From positions 1-64,000 of the forward strand of contig CALANS010000138.1 in the NCBI GenBank assembly GCA_937926105.1: 64,000 nucleotides of DNA. The letters run 5' to 3'. How positions within the stretch are numbered: the stretch's first letter is position 1; each line of letters starts with the position of its first letter. Shown in pieces: positions 36,964 to 46,256 of the stretch. The DNA is from an uncultured Actinomycetes bacterium. Its GTDB lineage: Bacteria > Actinomycetota > Actinomycetes > Mycobacteriales > Nakamurellaceae. The position numbers and the translations under genes are program-made. The notes beneath the pieces were generated by a model, which did no database searches, was not told where the DNA came from, and saw only the letters and a list, made by a program, of their open reading frames with translations.

Positions 36964-37577
36964 GTATCGAGGTCGCCAACGAATCCGGCGTCGGCGTCGA
37001 CGAGCCCGCGCTGGTGTCCGTGGCCCGCTACGTGCTCGACCGACTGGGCATCAACCCGCTCGCCGAGCTGTCCGTGCTGCTGATGGACGTGCCCGCGATG
37101 ACGGAGTTGCACGTCAAGTGGATGGATGAGCCGGGCCCCACCGACGTGATGAGCTTTCCGATGGACGAGTTGGATACGGCGCGCAGCCCCGACGAGGTGG
37201 GCCCCGGCCCGGCCCTGCTCGGCGATGTGGTGCTGTGCCCGGATGTGGCCGCCGAGCAGGCGGTCGGCGCCGGGCACTCGCTGGACGACGAGCTGCACCT
37301 GCTGACCGTGCACGGCATTTTGCACCTGCTCGGCTACGACCACGCTGAGCCGGCCGCCGAACGCGAGATGTTCCGGTTGCAGAACGACCTGCTCGACGCC
37401 TGGCGCGAGCAGCGCGATCGCGCGGCGCAGCAGGGCCGGGTGCGGGCGGTCGATTCCGCCGTCCTGGACACCGTCGGGCTGGAGGCGAACGGCCGGAACC
37501 CGGCGCCCGATGCCGTATCCGTGCGGGGCCCCGAGCCCGAACCACCCGCGGCCGATCCCGAACCAGGGGCCGAGTGA
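36960..37577 (+). CDS. ybeY: Endoribonuclease YbeY (rRNA maturation factor)
   Basis: A 205-residue YbeY. The zinc motif is complete: [13 protein letters not shown] (H-x3-H-x5-H) at about residues 117-129. Upstream is [11 protein letters not shown], another YbeY hallmark. It matures 16S rRNA 3' ends and takes part in ribosome quality control. The C-terminal 45 residues are Pro/Glu-rich and extend past the usual domain. The GTG start overlaps the phoH stop (GTGA). Confidence 0.95.
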
Positions 37578-37587
37578 GGCCGGAGGA

Positions 37588-39021
37588 ATGGACACCGCAG
37601 ACATCATCCTGCTGGTGATCGCCGCGGCACTGGTGCCGATCGCCGGCCTGGTGGCCGCGGCCGATGCTGCCATCACCACCGTCTCCTCGGCACGGGTCGA
37701 GGAGATGCAGCGTGAGGGCCGCCGGGGTGCGGCATCCCTGGCGGCGATCACCGCCGACCGGTCCCGCTACGTCAACCTGCTGCTGCTGATCCGGCTGGCC
37801 TCCGAGTTGACTGCCACCGTGACCGTGGCCGCCGTTGCCCTGTCCACCTGGGGATTCCACTTCGTGGTGGCGCTGGTCGTCATCGTGATCATGCTGCTGG
37901 TCAGCTACGTGGTGATCGGAGTATTGCCCCGCACCCTGGGTCGCCAGCACCCGTACGCGGTTGGCCTCGCCGCGGCCGGCACCACCCGGGCACTCGGCCG
38001 GGTGCTCGCACCGGTGGCGGAGCTGCTGATCGTGATCGGCAACGCCATCACCCCCGGTCGCGGCTTCCGCGAGGGGCCGTTCTCCTCCGACGTGGAGTTG
38101 CGCGAGCTGGTCGACCTGGCCGGCGACCGCGGTGTGGTGCACGAGTCCGAACGCGAGATGCTGCAGTCGGTGTTCGACCTGGGCGACACCATCGTGCGGG
38201 AGGTGATGGTGCCGCGCACCGAGGTGGTGTGGATCGAGGCCACCAAGACGCTGCGGCAGGCGGTGCATCTGGCCGACCGGTCCGGGTTCTCCCGCGTCCC
38301 GGTGATCGGCGAGGACGTCGACGACGTGCTGGGCGTGGTCTACGTCAAGGACCTGATCGCCCGGCTGCTCTCCGCCGATGGCGAGGATCGGGGGCCAGCG
38401 GTCACCGAGTTGATGCGGCCGGCGGTGTTCGTGCCCGAGTCCAAGAACGTCGATCAGCTACTGCGCGAGATGCAGCGGGACCGCACCCATGTGGCCATCG
38501 TGGTCGATGAGTACGGCGGCACCGCGGGCCTGGTCACCATGGAGGACATCGTCGAGGAGATCGTCGGCGAGATCACCGACGAGTACGACCCCGAGACCCC
38601 CGCGCCGATCGAGCATCTGGACGACGGGTCGGTGCGCGTCTCGGCCCGCCTTCCGGTGGAGGACCTGGGCGAGATCTTCGACGTGGAACTGCCCGCGGAG
38701 GACGTGGAGACGGTCGGAGGCCTGCTGGCCCAGCTGCTCGGCCGGGTGGCGCTGCCCGGCGCGCAGGCCGACATCGAGGGGGTGCACCTGATGGCTGAGG
38801 GCGGGGTGGACCGGCGCGGCCGGCAGCGGGTGATGACGGTGCGCGCGTGGCGGGCCGATCCCGCCGAGGCCGGGACGCACACCGGCAACGGCGGTGACGG
38901 GGCAGCCGAGCACGCCTTGACGCAGGATGACGGTGACGACCGCTGCGACGAGGGTCAGGACGCCGTGCCGGCGGTGCCCTTGGTGCCGCGCCCATCGACG
39001 CGCGACCGGCGTAGCGCATGA
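37588..39021 (+). CDS. CorC/HlyC-family membrane protein with CBS domains
   Basis: A 477-residue membrane protein. An N-terminal DUF21/CNNM transmembrane domain covers about residues 1-150, including IILLVIAAALVPIAGLVAAA. A CBS pair follows: REVMVPRTEVVWIEATKTL, then VDEYGGTAGLVTMEDIVEEI, and a C-terminal CorC/HlyC domain with VETVGGLLAQLLGR. The family is linked to Mg2+/Co2+ efflux and tolerance. The start has GGAGGA very close upstream. era overlaps by 4 bp (ATGA). Corresponds to Rv2366c in order. Confidence 0.92.
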   Translation: MDTADIILLVIAAALVPIAGLVAAADAAITTVSSARVEEMQREGRRGAASLAAITADRSRYVNLLLLIRLASELTATVTVAAVALSTWGFHFVVALVVIVIMLLVSYVVIGVLPRTLGRQHPYAVGLAAAGTTRALGRVLAPVAELLIVIGNAITPGRGFREGPFSSDVELRELVDLAGDRGVVHESEREMLQSVFDLGDTIVREVMVPRTEVVWIEATKTLRQAVHLADRSGFSRVPVIGEDVDDVLGVVYVKDLIARLLSADGEDRGPAVTELMRPAVFVPESKNVDQLLREMQRDRTHVAIVVDEYGGTAGLVTMEDIVEEIVGEITDEYDPETPAPIEHLDDGSVRVSARLPVEDLGEIFDVELPAEDVETVGGLLAQLLGRVALPGAQADIEGVHLMAEGGVDRRGRQRVMTVRAWRADPAEAGTHTGNGGDGAAEHALTQDDGDDRCDEGQDAVPAVPLVPRPSTRDRRSA

Positions 39022-39971
39022 GCAGGCGCGTGGCGCCCGTCGATGCGGAGCCCTCGGAGCGTGACCCGGCGCGCCGCAGCGGATTTGCCTGCTTCGTCGG
39101 GCGTCCCAACGTCGGCAAGTCCACCCTGCTCAATGCCATCGTCGGCAGCAAGATCGCCATCACCTCGGCGAAGCCGCAGACGACCCGGCGCGCGGTTCGG
39201 GGCATCGTCACCCGCCCCGATGCGCAGTTGGTGATCGTCGACACCCCCGGCCTGCACAAGCCCCGCACCCTGCTCGGCGAGCGGCTGGACGATCTGGTGC
39301 GCAGCGTGTGGTCCGACGTTGACGTGGTCGGATTGTGCATTCCCGCCGACCAGGACGTTGGCCCCGGCGACCGGCGGATTGCCGCCGAGCTGGATCAGCG
39401 GATCGGGTCGACGCCGGTGATAGGCATCGTGACCAAGACCGACCTGGCCAGCCGGGAACGGGTCGCCCAGCAGCTCCTCGCGCTGTCCGCGCTGCGGGAG
39501 TTCGCCGACGTGGTGCCCGTCTCGGCGACGGCGGGGGATCAGGTCGACCTGCTCACCGACCTGCTGATCGCCCGGCTCCCGAAGGGCCCGGTGCTCTACC
39601 CGGACGGCGAGCTCACCGACGAACCGGTCACCATCCGCATTGCCGAGCTGGTCCGGGAGGCGGCGCTGGACGGGGTGCGGGACGAATTGCCGCACTCGCT
39701 GGCGGCCGTCGTCACCGAGATGGGCCCGCGGGACGGCCGGGACAACCTCACCGACGTCTACGTCACCCTCTACGTGGAACGGGACTCGCAGAAGGGCATC
39801 GTGTTGGGCCACCGCGGTTCTCGGCTGAACCAGGTTGGGCGGCGGGCCCGGGCCGGCATCGAGCAGCTGCTGGGCGGCCAGGTTTACCTGGATCTGCACG
39901 TCACCGTCGCCAAGGACTGGCAGCGCGATCCGAAGCAGCTGCGCCGGCTCGGCTTCGACGACCAAATGTGA
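39018..39971 (+). CDS. era: GTPase Era
   Basis: A 317-residue GTPase that binds the 3' end of 16S rRNA and helps 30S assembly. G motifs are GRPNVGKST (G1), QTTRRAVRG (G2), VDTPGLHKP (G3), TKTDLA (G4) and SATAGDQVD (G5-like). The C-terminal KH domain includes GIVLGHRGSRLNQVGRRAR. The N-terminal 20 residues are an extra basic extension. Start overlaps the CorC-like gene's stop. Confidence 0.96.
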   Translation: MSRRVAPVDAEPSERDPARRSGFACFVGRPNVGKSTLLNAIVGSKIAITSAKPQTTRRAVRGIVTRPDAQLVIVDTPGLHKPRTLLGERLDDLVRSVWSDVDVVGLCIPADQDVGPGDRRIAAELDQRIGSTPVIGIVTKTDLASRERVAQQLLALSALREFADVVPVSATAGDQVDLLTDLLIARLPKGPVLYPDGELTDEPVTIRIAELVREAALDGVRDELPHSLAAVVTEMGPRDGRDNLTDVYVTLYVERDSQKGIVLGHRGSRLNQVGRRARAGIEQLLGGQVYLDLHVTVAKDWQRDPKQLRRLGFDDQM

Positions 39972-39977
39972 TCGGAT

Positions 39978-40005
39978 CTGCTCATTTCTACTACGATATG
40001 AGCAG
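39978..40005 (+). promoter_or_regulatory. Inverted repeat upstream of SIS-domain gene
   Basis: ctgctcat at 39978-39985 and atgagcag at 39998-40005 form a perfect 8-bp inverted repeat with a 12-bp AT-rich spacer. It ends 22 bp before the start of the SIS gene. This local AT-rich island in a GC-rich region looks like a promoter with a repressor operator. No regulator gene for it is in the window. Confidence 0.5.
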
Positions 40006-40027
40006 TCATAATCATCGGAGGTGCGGG

Positions 40028-41083
40028 GTGGCCGGAACGCAGGTCCTTGCGGAGATGGGCGAGCAGCCCGACGTGCTGGCCCGGATCGTGGCCGACCGGC
40101 CCGCACTGCACGAGACGATCCGGGCGTCGCTCCCGGAGCGGCTGCGCGGCGTCTGCCTGATCGCCCGCGGCTCGTCCGACAACGTCGCCGTGCACGCGCG
40201 TTACCTGCTGGAGCTGGCCACCGGCATCCCGGTGAGCATGGTCGCACCCAGCATCGTCACCCGTTACCACGCAGTTCCCCGAGTGGACGACTGGCTGGTG
40301 GTCGCACTGTCCCAGTCCGGGCGTACCCCCGAGATCGTCGATGTGGCAACCCAACTGGCGGGCAACGGCGCCGCTGTGGTGGCCGTCACCAACGACGCCG
40401 ACTCGCCGCTGGCCGACGCGGCGGCGGTGACGCTGTCGGTGGGCACATCGCCGGAACTGGCGGTGCCGGCCACCAAGACCGTCACCGGATCGCTGGCCCT
40501 GGTCACCCTGCTGGCCGAGGCCGTCGGGACCGGAATCGCCGACTACACCGGCGGCGACCCGGCGTGGGAGGCGCTCGCCGATGTGGTGGGGACGGCCCTC
40601 GGCGACCAGCACAGCGTCGAGCGAGCGGTGCAGGTGTTGGCGCCCCGGGAGTCGGCGGTGCACCTGGCCCGCGGCCTGACCTACTGTGCGGCGCTGGAGG
40701 GCGCGCTCAAGGCGAAGGAGACCAGCCGGCGGGTGCACGACGGGTACTCCAGCGCCGATTTCCTGCACGGGCCGCTGACCGTGGCCGGCCCGGACGTGCC
40801 GGTGGTGGCCTACGGCGCCGTGGGCCCGGTGCTGGCCGATGTGGCCGAGACTGCGGGTAGGGCCGTGACTCTCGGCTCGCCGGTGATCGGAGTCGGCGCC
40901 GAGGCCACCTGGCGGGGCATCGATGGGGCCCTCGGAGTGCCGGTGCGGCAGACGCTCGGCGAGGCGCTGGCGGTGATCCCGCTGGTGGTCCGCGGCCAGC
41001 AACTGGCCATCAGCACCACGCTGGCGCTGGGCATGGACCCAGACACGCCGGAGGGGCTGAACAAGGTGACCGCGACGAATTGA
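40028..41083 (+). CDS. SIS domain protein (sugar-phosphate isomerase/deaminase-like)
   Basis: A 351-residue protein with two SIS (sugar isomerase) domains, like the C-terminal half of glucosamine-6-phosphate synthase. Domain 1 has LIARGSSDNVAVHARYLLE and VALSQSGRTPEIVD. Domain 2 has LARGLTYCAALEGALKAKET and SADFLHGPLTVAG. It lacks the glutaminase domain, so it may act on amino-sugar phosphates, as AgaS-type proteins do. GTG 40028 has GGAGG 6 nt upstream; ATG 39998 would fall inside the inverted repeat. Confidence 0.88.
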   Translation: MAGTQVLAEMGEQPDVLARIVADRPALHETIRASLPERLRGVCLIARGSSDNVAVHARYLLELATGIPVSMVAPSIVTRYHAVPRVDDWLVVALSQSGRTPEIVDVATQLAGNGAAVVAVTNDADSPLADAAAVTLSVGTSPELAVPATKTVTGSLALVTLLAEAVGTGIADYTGGDPAWEALADVVGTALGDQHSVERAVQVLAPRESAVHLARGLTYCAALEGALKAKETSRRVHDGYSSADFLHGPLTVAGPDVPVVAYGAVGPVLADVAETAGRAVTLGSPVIGVGAEATWRGIDGALGVPVRQTLGEALAVIPLVVRGQQLAISTTLALGMDPDTPEGLNKVTATN

Positions 41084-41086
41084 CGC

Positions 41087-41875
41087 TCACGCCCCGAGCG
41101 AGTCCAGATCGCGCGTGGCGAAGCGGAGGTGTTCCCACTCCTCCTCCAGGATCGTGTGCAGGCAGGACAGCACGGTCTCCGGATGCTCGGGCGCATGGGG
41201 GTTGTGGCGCTCCGTGGCCAGCTCATCGGCGGTGACGGAGGCCAGGAAATCGCGCATCATCGCGACCCGACCGGCCCGCGCGTCGAGTACCTGGGAGTAG
41301 GACGGCGTGCTCGACGAGAAGATCGAGGAGGCCGACGAGTCGGCATCGTCCTGTGCGGTGCCGGCATCACGCAGGCCCAGCGGGTGGAACGGCTGCTCAT
41401 TCCGCAGGATCGCCTTGCCCAACCACATGTCGGTGGCCAGCACCAGGTGTCGCAGGGTCTGCGCGAACGACCACTCGCCGTCCACCGATGTGTCGACCGT
41501 GCCGGGCGGCATGGCCGCGACGCGATCCAGGGCCGCCGCCCAGGCGTGCTGCAGCACCTCCCACGCTGCGCGCAGCCCCTCGGGGTCGTCGGCGTGGCGT
41601 TCGACTCGCCCGGGGAACCGGCGGTCGAGTTCGGCCTCGACGAAGGGTCCGACCTCGACTCCGTTGACCCGCAATGGGTTCTCGCCCTCAGAGAGCCATG
41701 GTGCATCGATGTCCAGGCCGTCCACTTCGACGCCGCGCATCACCACACCGGTTAGGTCGGACTCCGCGATCCGGGCTCCGCGCAGGGTCGTGCCAACGAA
41801 TCTGGCATCGCGCAGGTTCGCGCCGGTGAACCTCGAGCCCTGCAGGTCGTCCGATCGGCCGTAGGTCGCTGGCAT
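41087..41875 (-). CDS. Pentapeptide-repeat plus DinB-fold fusion protein
   Basis: A 262-residue protein in two parts. Residues 10-60 carry pentapeptide-like repeats (GSRFTGANLRDARFVGTTLR). From about residue 95 to the end it is DinB-like, with SFAQTLRHLVLATDMWLGKA and CLHTILEEEWEHLRFATRDL supplying metal-ligand histidines. The domain combination also occurs elsewhere in actinobacteria, but its role is unknown. Start at 41875 has GGGGA 4-5 nt upstream. Converges with the SIS gene, with 3 bp between stops. Confidence 0.8.
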   Translation of the reverse strand: MPATYGRSDDLQGSRFTGANLRDARFVGTTLRGARIAESDLTGVVMRGVEVDGLDIDAPWLSEGENPLRVNGVEVGPFVEAELDRRFPGRVERHADDPEGLRAAWEVLQHAWAAALDRVAAMPPGTVDTSVDGEWSFAQTLRHLVLATDMWLGKAILRNEQPFHPLGLRDAGTAQDDADSSASSIFSSSTPSYSQVLDARAGRVAMMRDFLASVTADELATERHNPHAPEHPETVLSCLHTILEEEWEHLRFATRDLDSLGA

Positions 41876-41927
41876 GATTCCCCGAATCTTGTGCTGTCGT
41901 GGCGGTGTCGAGCGAGCTGGTGGCGGC

Positions 41928-42521
41928 TCAGCGGAACGTCTCGGCCACCTGCTGCAACTGGGCACGGTAGTCCGCCCAGCTCTGCCCCTCGGCGCGCCAC
42001 AGGTTCGACGCATCGGCGCGCAGCCCGGCGCTGCCGTCGATGAGCTCCCGCACGATGTCCGCGTGCCCGGCGTGGCGCGCCGTCTCCGCCGTCACGTGCA
42101 CCAGGATTTGGTGCAGTGTCACCGCGCTGCGTTCGGGCCCCCACCACGGCACTCGGCCCGGGGCATCCAACGGCAGCGCCTCGATCGTCGCATCGGCGTG
42201 CGCGCACACCCGGCGGTACAACTCGACGATCTGCGCACGGGGCTCGTCTGCGGTGGCCCACATGTCCACATTCGGCGACTCGTCGTCGAACCAGTCCGGC
42301 CGGTCCGGCAACGGCCTGCCGAAGCTGTCGCCGAAGTATCCCGCCTCCACCGCGGCCAGGTGCTTGACCAGTCCCAGCAGGTTGGTTCCGGTCGGCGTGA
42401 GCGGGCGGCGGACGTCGTACTCGCTCGCGCCGTCCAGCTTCCAGACCAGGACGTCGCGATGGATCTTCAGGTAGCGGTGCAGCGTGGTCTTGGGCTCGGG
42501 TAGGGCATCGGATGCGCTCAT
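41928..42521 (-). CDS. DinB-fold (DUF664-like) protein
   Basis: A 197-residue DinB-superfamily protein. Conserved parts are TNLLGLVKHLAAVEAGYFGD (about residue 45) and LVHVTAETARHAGHADIVRE (about residue 150), the latter with the paired histidines of the metal site. It is typical of actinobacterial DUF664 proteins, for some of which a mycothiol-dependent role is proposed. It starts at ATG 42521, divergent from the M20 peptidase. The pentapeptide-DinB gene lies 52 bp downstream of its stop. Confidence 0.85.
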   Translation of the reverse strand: MSASDALPEPKTTLHRYLKIHRDVLVWKLDGASEYDVRRPLTPTGTNLLGLVKHLAAVEAGYFGDSFGRPLPDRPDWFDDESPNVDMWATADEPRAQIVELYRRVCAHADATIEALPLDAPGRVPWWGPERSAVTLHQILVHVTAETARHAGHADIVRELIDGSAGLRADASNLWRAEGQSWADYRAQLQQVAETFR

Positions 42522-42588
42522 GCTCGACAGCGTGCCACTCCGGGGTGAGCGCGTCCCCCGGGTTTCGTGCCGCGTAGGTTCACCAGGC

Positions 42589-43995
42589 ATGAGTACCCCT
42601 GAACGCGCCGCCGTCACCGCCGGTGCCGAGGCCTTCCTGCGGGCCCTGTCCGACTGGATCGCCATCCCGTCCGTGTCCGCCGACCCGGAACATCACGCCG
42701 ACGTGGCGGCCAGCGCGGACTATCTCGCTGGGGCGCTGCGTCAGGCCGGATTCCCCACCGTCGAGGTGCTCGGCGACGGCCCCTACCGGCCCGCCGTCTA
42801 TGCGCACTGGGCATCGGGCGACCCGGATGCCGTGCGTGTGGTGGTCTACGGGCACCACGATGTGCAGCCCGCCGACTTCGCCGACGGCTGGACCTACCCG
42901 CCCTTCGAGCCGCACGTGGTGGACGGACTGCTGCACGGCAGGGGGGCCAGCGACGACAAGGGCAACGTCGCCATGCACCTGCTGGGGTTGGCGGCGCACC
43001 TGCGCGCCACCGGCCGCAGCACTCCCGCCGTCGACCTGACCATCGTGGTCGAGGGCGAGGAGGAATCCGGCTCGCCGAATATCACGGCGCTGCTGGCAGA
43101 TCTGCACGACCGGCTGGCTGCCGACGTCGTGGTGATCTCCGACACCGGCGTCTTCGATGCGGATACCCCGAGCCTGGTCACCGGGATGCGCGGCCTGGTT
43201 GGCGGCGAGCTGCGCGTGTCGGGCCCCGAGATCGACCTGCACTCGGGCAGTTTCGGCGGAGCGGTGGCCAACCCGATCACCGAGCTGGTGCGCATTCTGG
43301 CCGCCATCCACGACGACCACAGGCACATCGCCATCCCGGGCTTCTACGACGGGGTGGACGAGCCCACCGATACCGAGCGGGCGCTGCTGGCCGGCCTGCC
43401 GTTTGACGAGCAGGCGTGGATCACGGGTCCGGCGCGCTCGAAGGCGCCGGTCGGCGAGGCCGGGTACTCCACCCTGGAGCGGTTGGGCATGCGCCCCACG
43501 GCGGAGATCAACGGCATCCAGGGTGGATACACCGGGCCGGGTGGCAAGACCATCGTGCCGACCGAGGCGTTCGCCAAGCTCTCCTTCCGGCTGGTCGGCC
43601 GGCAGGACCCGGCCGCCGTCCGCCGGGCGGTGGATGCGTTCGTCGCCGCGCAGGCCGGGGACGCCGTCACCGCCACCATGGCGTGGCAGGACGGGGGCGT
43701 GAAGCCCCTGGTGGTGCCGGCCGATCACCCCGCGACCCTGGCCGCCCGCCGGGCGCTCGGCACGGCATTCGACACCAACACGGTGCTGATCACCCGGGAG
43801 GGCGGGTCCGGTCCGGAGGCCGAACTGGCCGAGACGATCGGCGCGCCACTGGTGTTCCTCGGGGTGATGACCGATGGGGACCAGATCCACGCCCCCGACG
43901 AGCGGGCGCCGGTCGCGCTGCTGCTCAAGGGCGCCGAGGCGGTCGCGCATCTGTGGCGCGAGCTGGCCGCCGTGGGGCGCTCTGGCATGGCATGA
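42589..43995 (+). CDS. M20-family dipeptidase/metallopeptidase
   Basis: A 468-residue M20 zinc peptidase. Metal-ligand motifs are VVVYGHHDVQPAD (first His and Asp), HGRGASDDKGN (bridging Asp), IVVEGEEESGS (catalytic Glu and ligand Glu), VVISDTGVFD and a C-terminal His region in GDQIHAPDER. The length and motifs match the dipeptidase branch (CNDP-like). It probably cleaves dipeptides or N-acyl amino acids in the cytosol. The exact substrate is unknown. Confidence 0.93.
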   Translation: MSTPERAAVTAGAEAFLRALSDWIAIPSVSADPEHHADVAASADYLAGALRQAGFPTVEVLGDGPYRPAVYAHWASGDPDAVRVVVYGHHDVQPADFADGWTYPPFEPHVVDGLLHGRGASDDKGNVAMHLLGLAAHLRATGRSTPAVDLTIVVEGEEESGSPNITALLADLHDRLAADVVVISDTGVFDADTPSLVTGMRGLVGGELRVSGPEIDLHSGSFGGAVANPITELVRILAAIHDDHRHIAIPGFYDGVDEPTDTERALLAGLPFDEQAWITGPARSKAPVGEAGYSTLERLGMRPTAEINGIQGGYTGPGGKTIVPTEAFAKLSFRLVGRQDPAAVRRAVDAFVAAQAGDAVTATMAWQDGGVKPLVVPADHPATLAARRALGTAFDTNTVLITREGGSGPEAELAETIGAPLVFLGVMTDGDQIHAPDERAPVALLLKGAEAVAHLWRELAAVGRSGMA

Positions 43996-44002
43996 TCCGG
44001 CC

Positions 44003-44803
44003 ATGGGCAGGCACGCGGACGGGGTGACCGGCCGGAGCAGGCGGACCCCGCGCCGCCGGGTGCAGGTCTCGCTGCCGGTAGTGGGGATCTGCCTGTTGCT
44101 GGCCGGTGCGCTGGCGCTCGGCGTGTGGTGGTGGAACCTGCGATCGACAACCGATCCCATCGACGCCGACCCGGTGGATGCCTATGCCGTCGTGGTCACC
44201 TCGCCGTCTTGCGCCGACGGCAACCGCACCACCGTGCGGCTGTCCGGCGGCGGCACGGAGCGGACGGCGACCATCAGCGGTTGCGGGTTCGCGCGGGGCG
44301 AGCGGCTGGCGGTGCAGTACCTGGCCGGGCACCCGGACCAGATGCGCAAGGCCGGGACCACGGTGGCGGGCGGGTCCGGCCTGGCCGGAAAGTTGCTGCC
44401 GATCGGCATCCTGGCGGCGGGGTTGGTGGCCGTGCTGGCCACCGTGGCGCTGTTGGTGGAGCGGCGTCGTTCCCGGCATCTGGCAGCGGGCGGCAGCGTG
44501 AGCGTCGCCGAGTTGCGGGCACGGGCCAGCGGCGCGGATGAGGCCGGCGGCGCGGATGAGGCCGGCGGCGCCGATAGCGGTGACGAGCCGGACGGGGAGC
44601 GCCCCGACCAGCAGAGCGCGGCCACCGATGGCGACGATCCTGGCGCCGCAGACCCCGGGTTCGACTCGGAGCCGGTCGAACCCGTTCCGAACGACGTCGC
44701 GGAGCCCGCGCACGTGCTGCCGTCCGGGTTCGTCATGGTGGACGAGCAGCTGTTCACCCATAGCGGGACCGAGGCCGCACCGGACGAGGATCGCGCTCGC
44801 TGA
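44003..44803 (+). CDS. Two-span membrane protein of unknown function
   Basis: A 266-residue protein. An N-terminal basic stretch is followed by a membrane segment, LPVVGICLLLAGALALGVWW, at about residues 24-43. An extracytoplasmic part of about 80 residues has two cysteines, in SPSCADG and SGCGFARG. A second segment, LLPIGILAAGLVAVLATVAL, precedes an acidic disordered tail. The tail holds an 18-bp tandem repeat (GADEAG). It is 7 bp after the M20 gene. I do not recognise a family. Confidence 0.72.
   Translation: MGRHADGVTGRSRRTPRRRVQVSLPVVGICLLLAGALALGVWWWNLRSTTDPIDADPVDAYAVVVTSPSCADGNRTTVRLSGGGTERTATISGCGFARGERLAVQYLAGHPDQMRKAGTTVAGGSGLAGKLLPIGILAAGLVAVLATVALLVERRRSRHLAAGGSVSVAELRARASGADEAGGADEAGGADSGDEPDGERPDQQSAATDGDDPGAADPGFDSEPVEPVPNDVAEPAHVLPSGFVMVDEQLFTHSGTEAAPDEDRAR
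44531..44566. repeat. 18-bp perfect tandem duplication
   Basis: ggcgcggatgaggccggc occurs at 44531-44548 and again at 44549-44566, followed by a decayed third start. It encodes GADEAG repeats in the acidic tail of the membrane protein at 44003-44803, in frame. Confidence 0.8.
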
Positions 44804-44936
44804 TCGGCCGGTCGCCGGATCGCGGACGGCTCCTCGTCGAGCCCGCCCACCGGTGAGCGAGGCCGCTGCCCGGCCGGCGCCGCGCACTCGGACCCGCCCG
44901 CCCGGTCAGCCGGGGCCGGATGGCTAGGCTGGCCGG

Positions 44937-46256
44937 GTGATCGCCACCGCAGCCCGCCGCTCACCGAGCACGTCCGCCAATCGATATCCCGTGCAGCGGC
45001 TGACGCTGGACAACGGCCTGCGGGTGGTGCTCGCACCGGATCGGGGCAGCGGAGTGGTGGGCGTCTCGGTGCACATCGACGTCGGATTCCGCTCGGAACC
45101 GCCGGGGCGCACCGGATTTGCGCACCTGTTCGAGCACCTGATGTTCCAGGGCAGCGAGTCGCTACCCAAGCTGGAGCACTTCCATGTGGTGCAGTCCTCC
45201 GGCGGCACCTTCAACGGCTCCACCCACTTCGACTACACCGAGTACCACGAGTTGCTACCCGCCGGGGCGCTGGAGCGGGGGCTGTTTTTGGAGGCGGACC
45301 GGCTGCAGGCCCCCGCGATCACCGCCGAGAACCTGGCCAACCAGGTCGACGTGGTCTCCGAGGAGATCCGGCTCAATGTGTTGAACCGGCCGTACGGGGG
45401 CTTTCCGTGGATCGACCTGCCACCGGTGCTGTTCGACACCTTTGCCAACTCGCACAACGGATACGGCGACTTCGCGGACCTGCGCTCGGCGACCGTGGAG
45501 GACTGTGCCGACTTCTTCGAGCGGTACTACTGCCCGGCCAATGCCGTCCTGACCCTCTGCGGCGATCTCGACCCGGATGTCGCCGCCGAGCTGGTGCATC
45601 GGCACTTCGACGACATCCCATACCGACCGGCGCCCGAACGACCGGACTTCTCCGAACCGTGGCCCGACGCGGTGCGCACCGCCGATTCGCCCGACCCGCT
45701 GGCGCCCTCGCCTGCCCTGGCCATCGGCTGGCGACTGCCCGACCCGGTCGCCGACCTGCCCGGCTACCTGGCCCACCTGCTGCTGGGCGGGGTGCTGGCC
45801 GACGGCGAATCCTCGCCGCTGCAGTCCGAACTGGTCAATCGCCGGGCGCTGGCCACCTCGGCGTGGGCCGGGCCCGGCCTGATGGGGCCGCTGGACGGCC
45901 GCGACCCCGACGTGTTCGTACTCGGCGCGCTGCACCCCGCCGCAGTGCCGTCGCAGCACGTCGTCGACGCTGCCAGCGAGATCATCGGCACGCTGGCCGA
46001 CCGCGGACCCAGCGACGAAGAGGTGTCGCGAGCCCGGGCCCGCTTCGTCGCCGGCCTGTTCCGCGAGTGCGACGCCACCATGGCGCGCGCCGGCAATCTG
46101 GGGCTGTTCGAGCTGCTGCACGGCAGGGCTGAGTTGCTGGGCGAACTGCCCGGCATCGCTGGCGGCATCGGCGCCGGCGAGATCGCGGCTGCCGCTGCGG
46201 CATTGGATCCGAATCGCTGCGCCGTGCTGCGCGTCGTCCCGACCGGGGAGAACTGA
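44937..46256 (+). CDS. M16 zinc peptidase, catalytic subunit
   Basis: A 439-residue M16 (pitrilysin/processing-peptidase) protein. The inverted zinc motif FAHLFEHLMFQGS (HxxEH) is at about residues 62-74, and the downstream Glu ligand is in VVSEEIRLNVLN. GGTFNGSTHFDYTEYHE is another family landmark. GTG 44937 is the chosen start. It is coupled to the next gene by a TGATG overlap and should form a heterodimer with it. Confidence 0.93.
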   Translation: MIATAARRSPSTSANRYPVQRLTLDNGLRVVLAPDRGSGVVGVSVHIDVGFRSEPPGRTGFAHLFEHLMFQGSESLPKLEHFHVVQSSGGTFNGSTHFDYTEYHELLPAGALERGLFLEADRLQAPAITAENLANQVDVVSEEIRLNVLNRPYGGFPWIDLPPVLFDTFANSHNGYGDFADLRSATVEDCADFFERYYCPANAVLTLCGDLDPDVAAELVHRHFDDIPYRPAPERPDFSEPWPDAVRTADSPDPLAPSPALAIGWRLPDPVADLPGYLAHLLLGGVLADGESSPLQSELVNRRALATSAWAGPGLMGPLDGRDPDVFVLGALHPAAVPSQHVVDAASEIIGTLADRGPSDEEVSRARARFVAGLFRECDATMARAGNLGLFELLHGRAELLGELPGIAGGIGAGEIAAAAAALDPNRCAVLRVVPTGEN

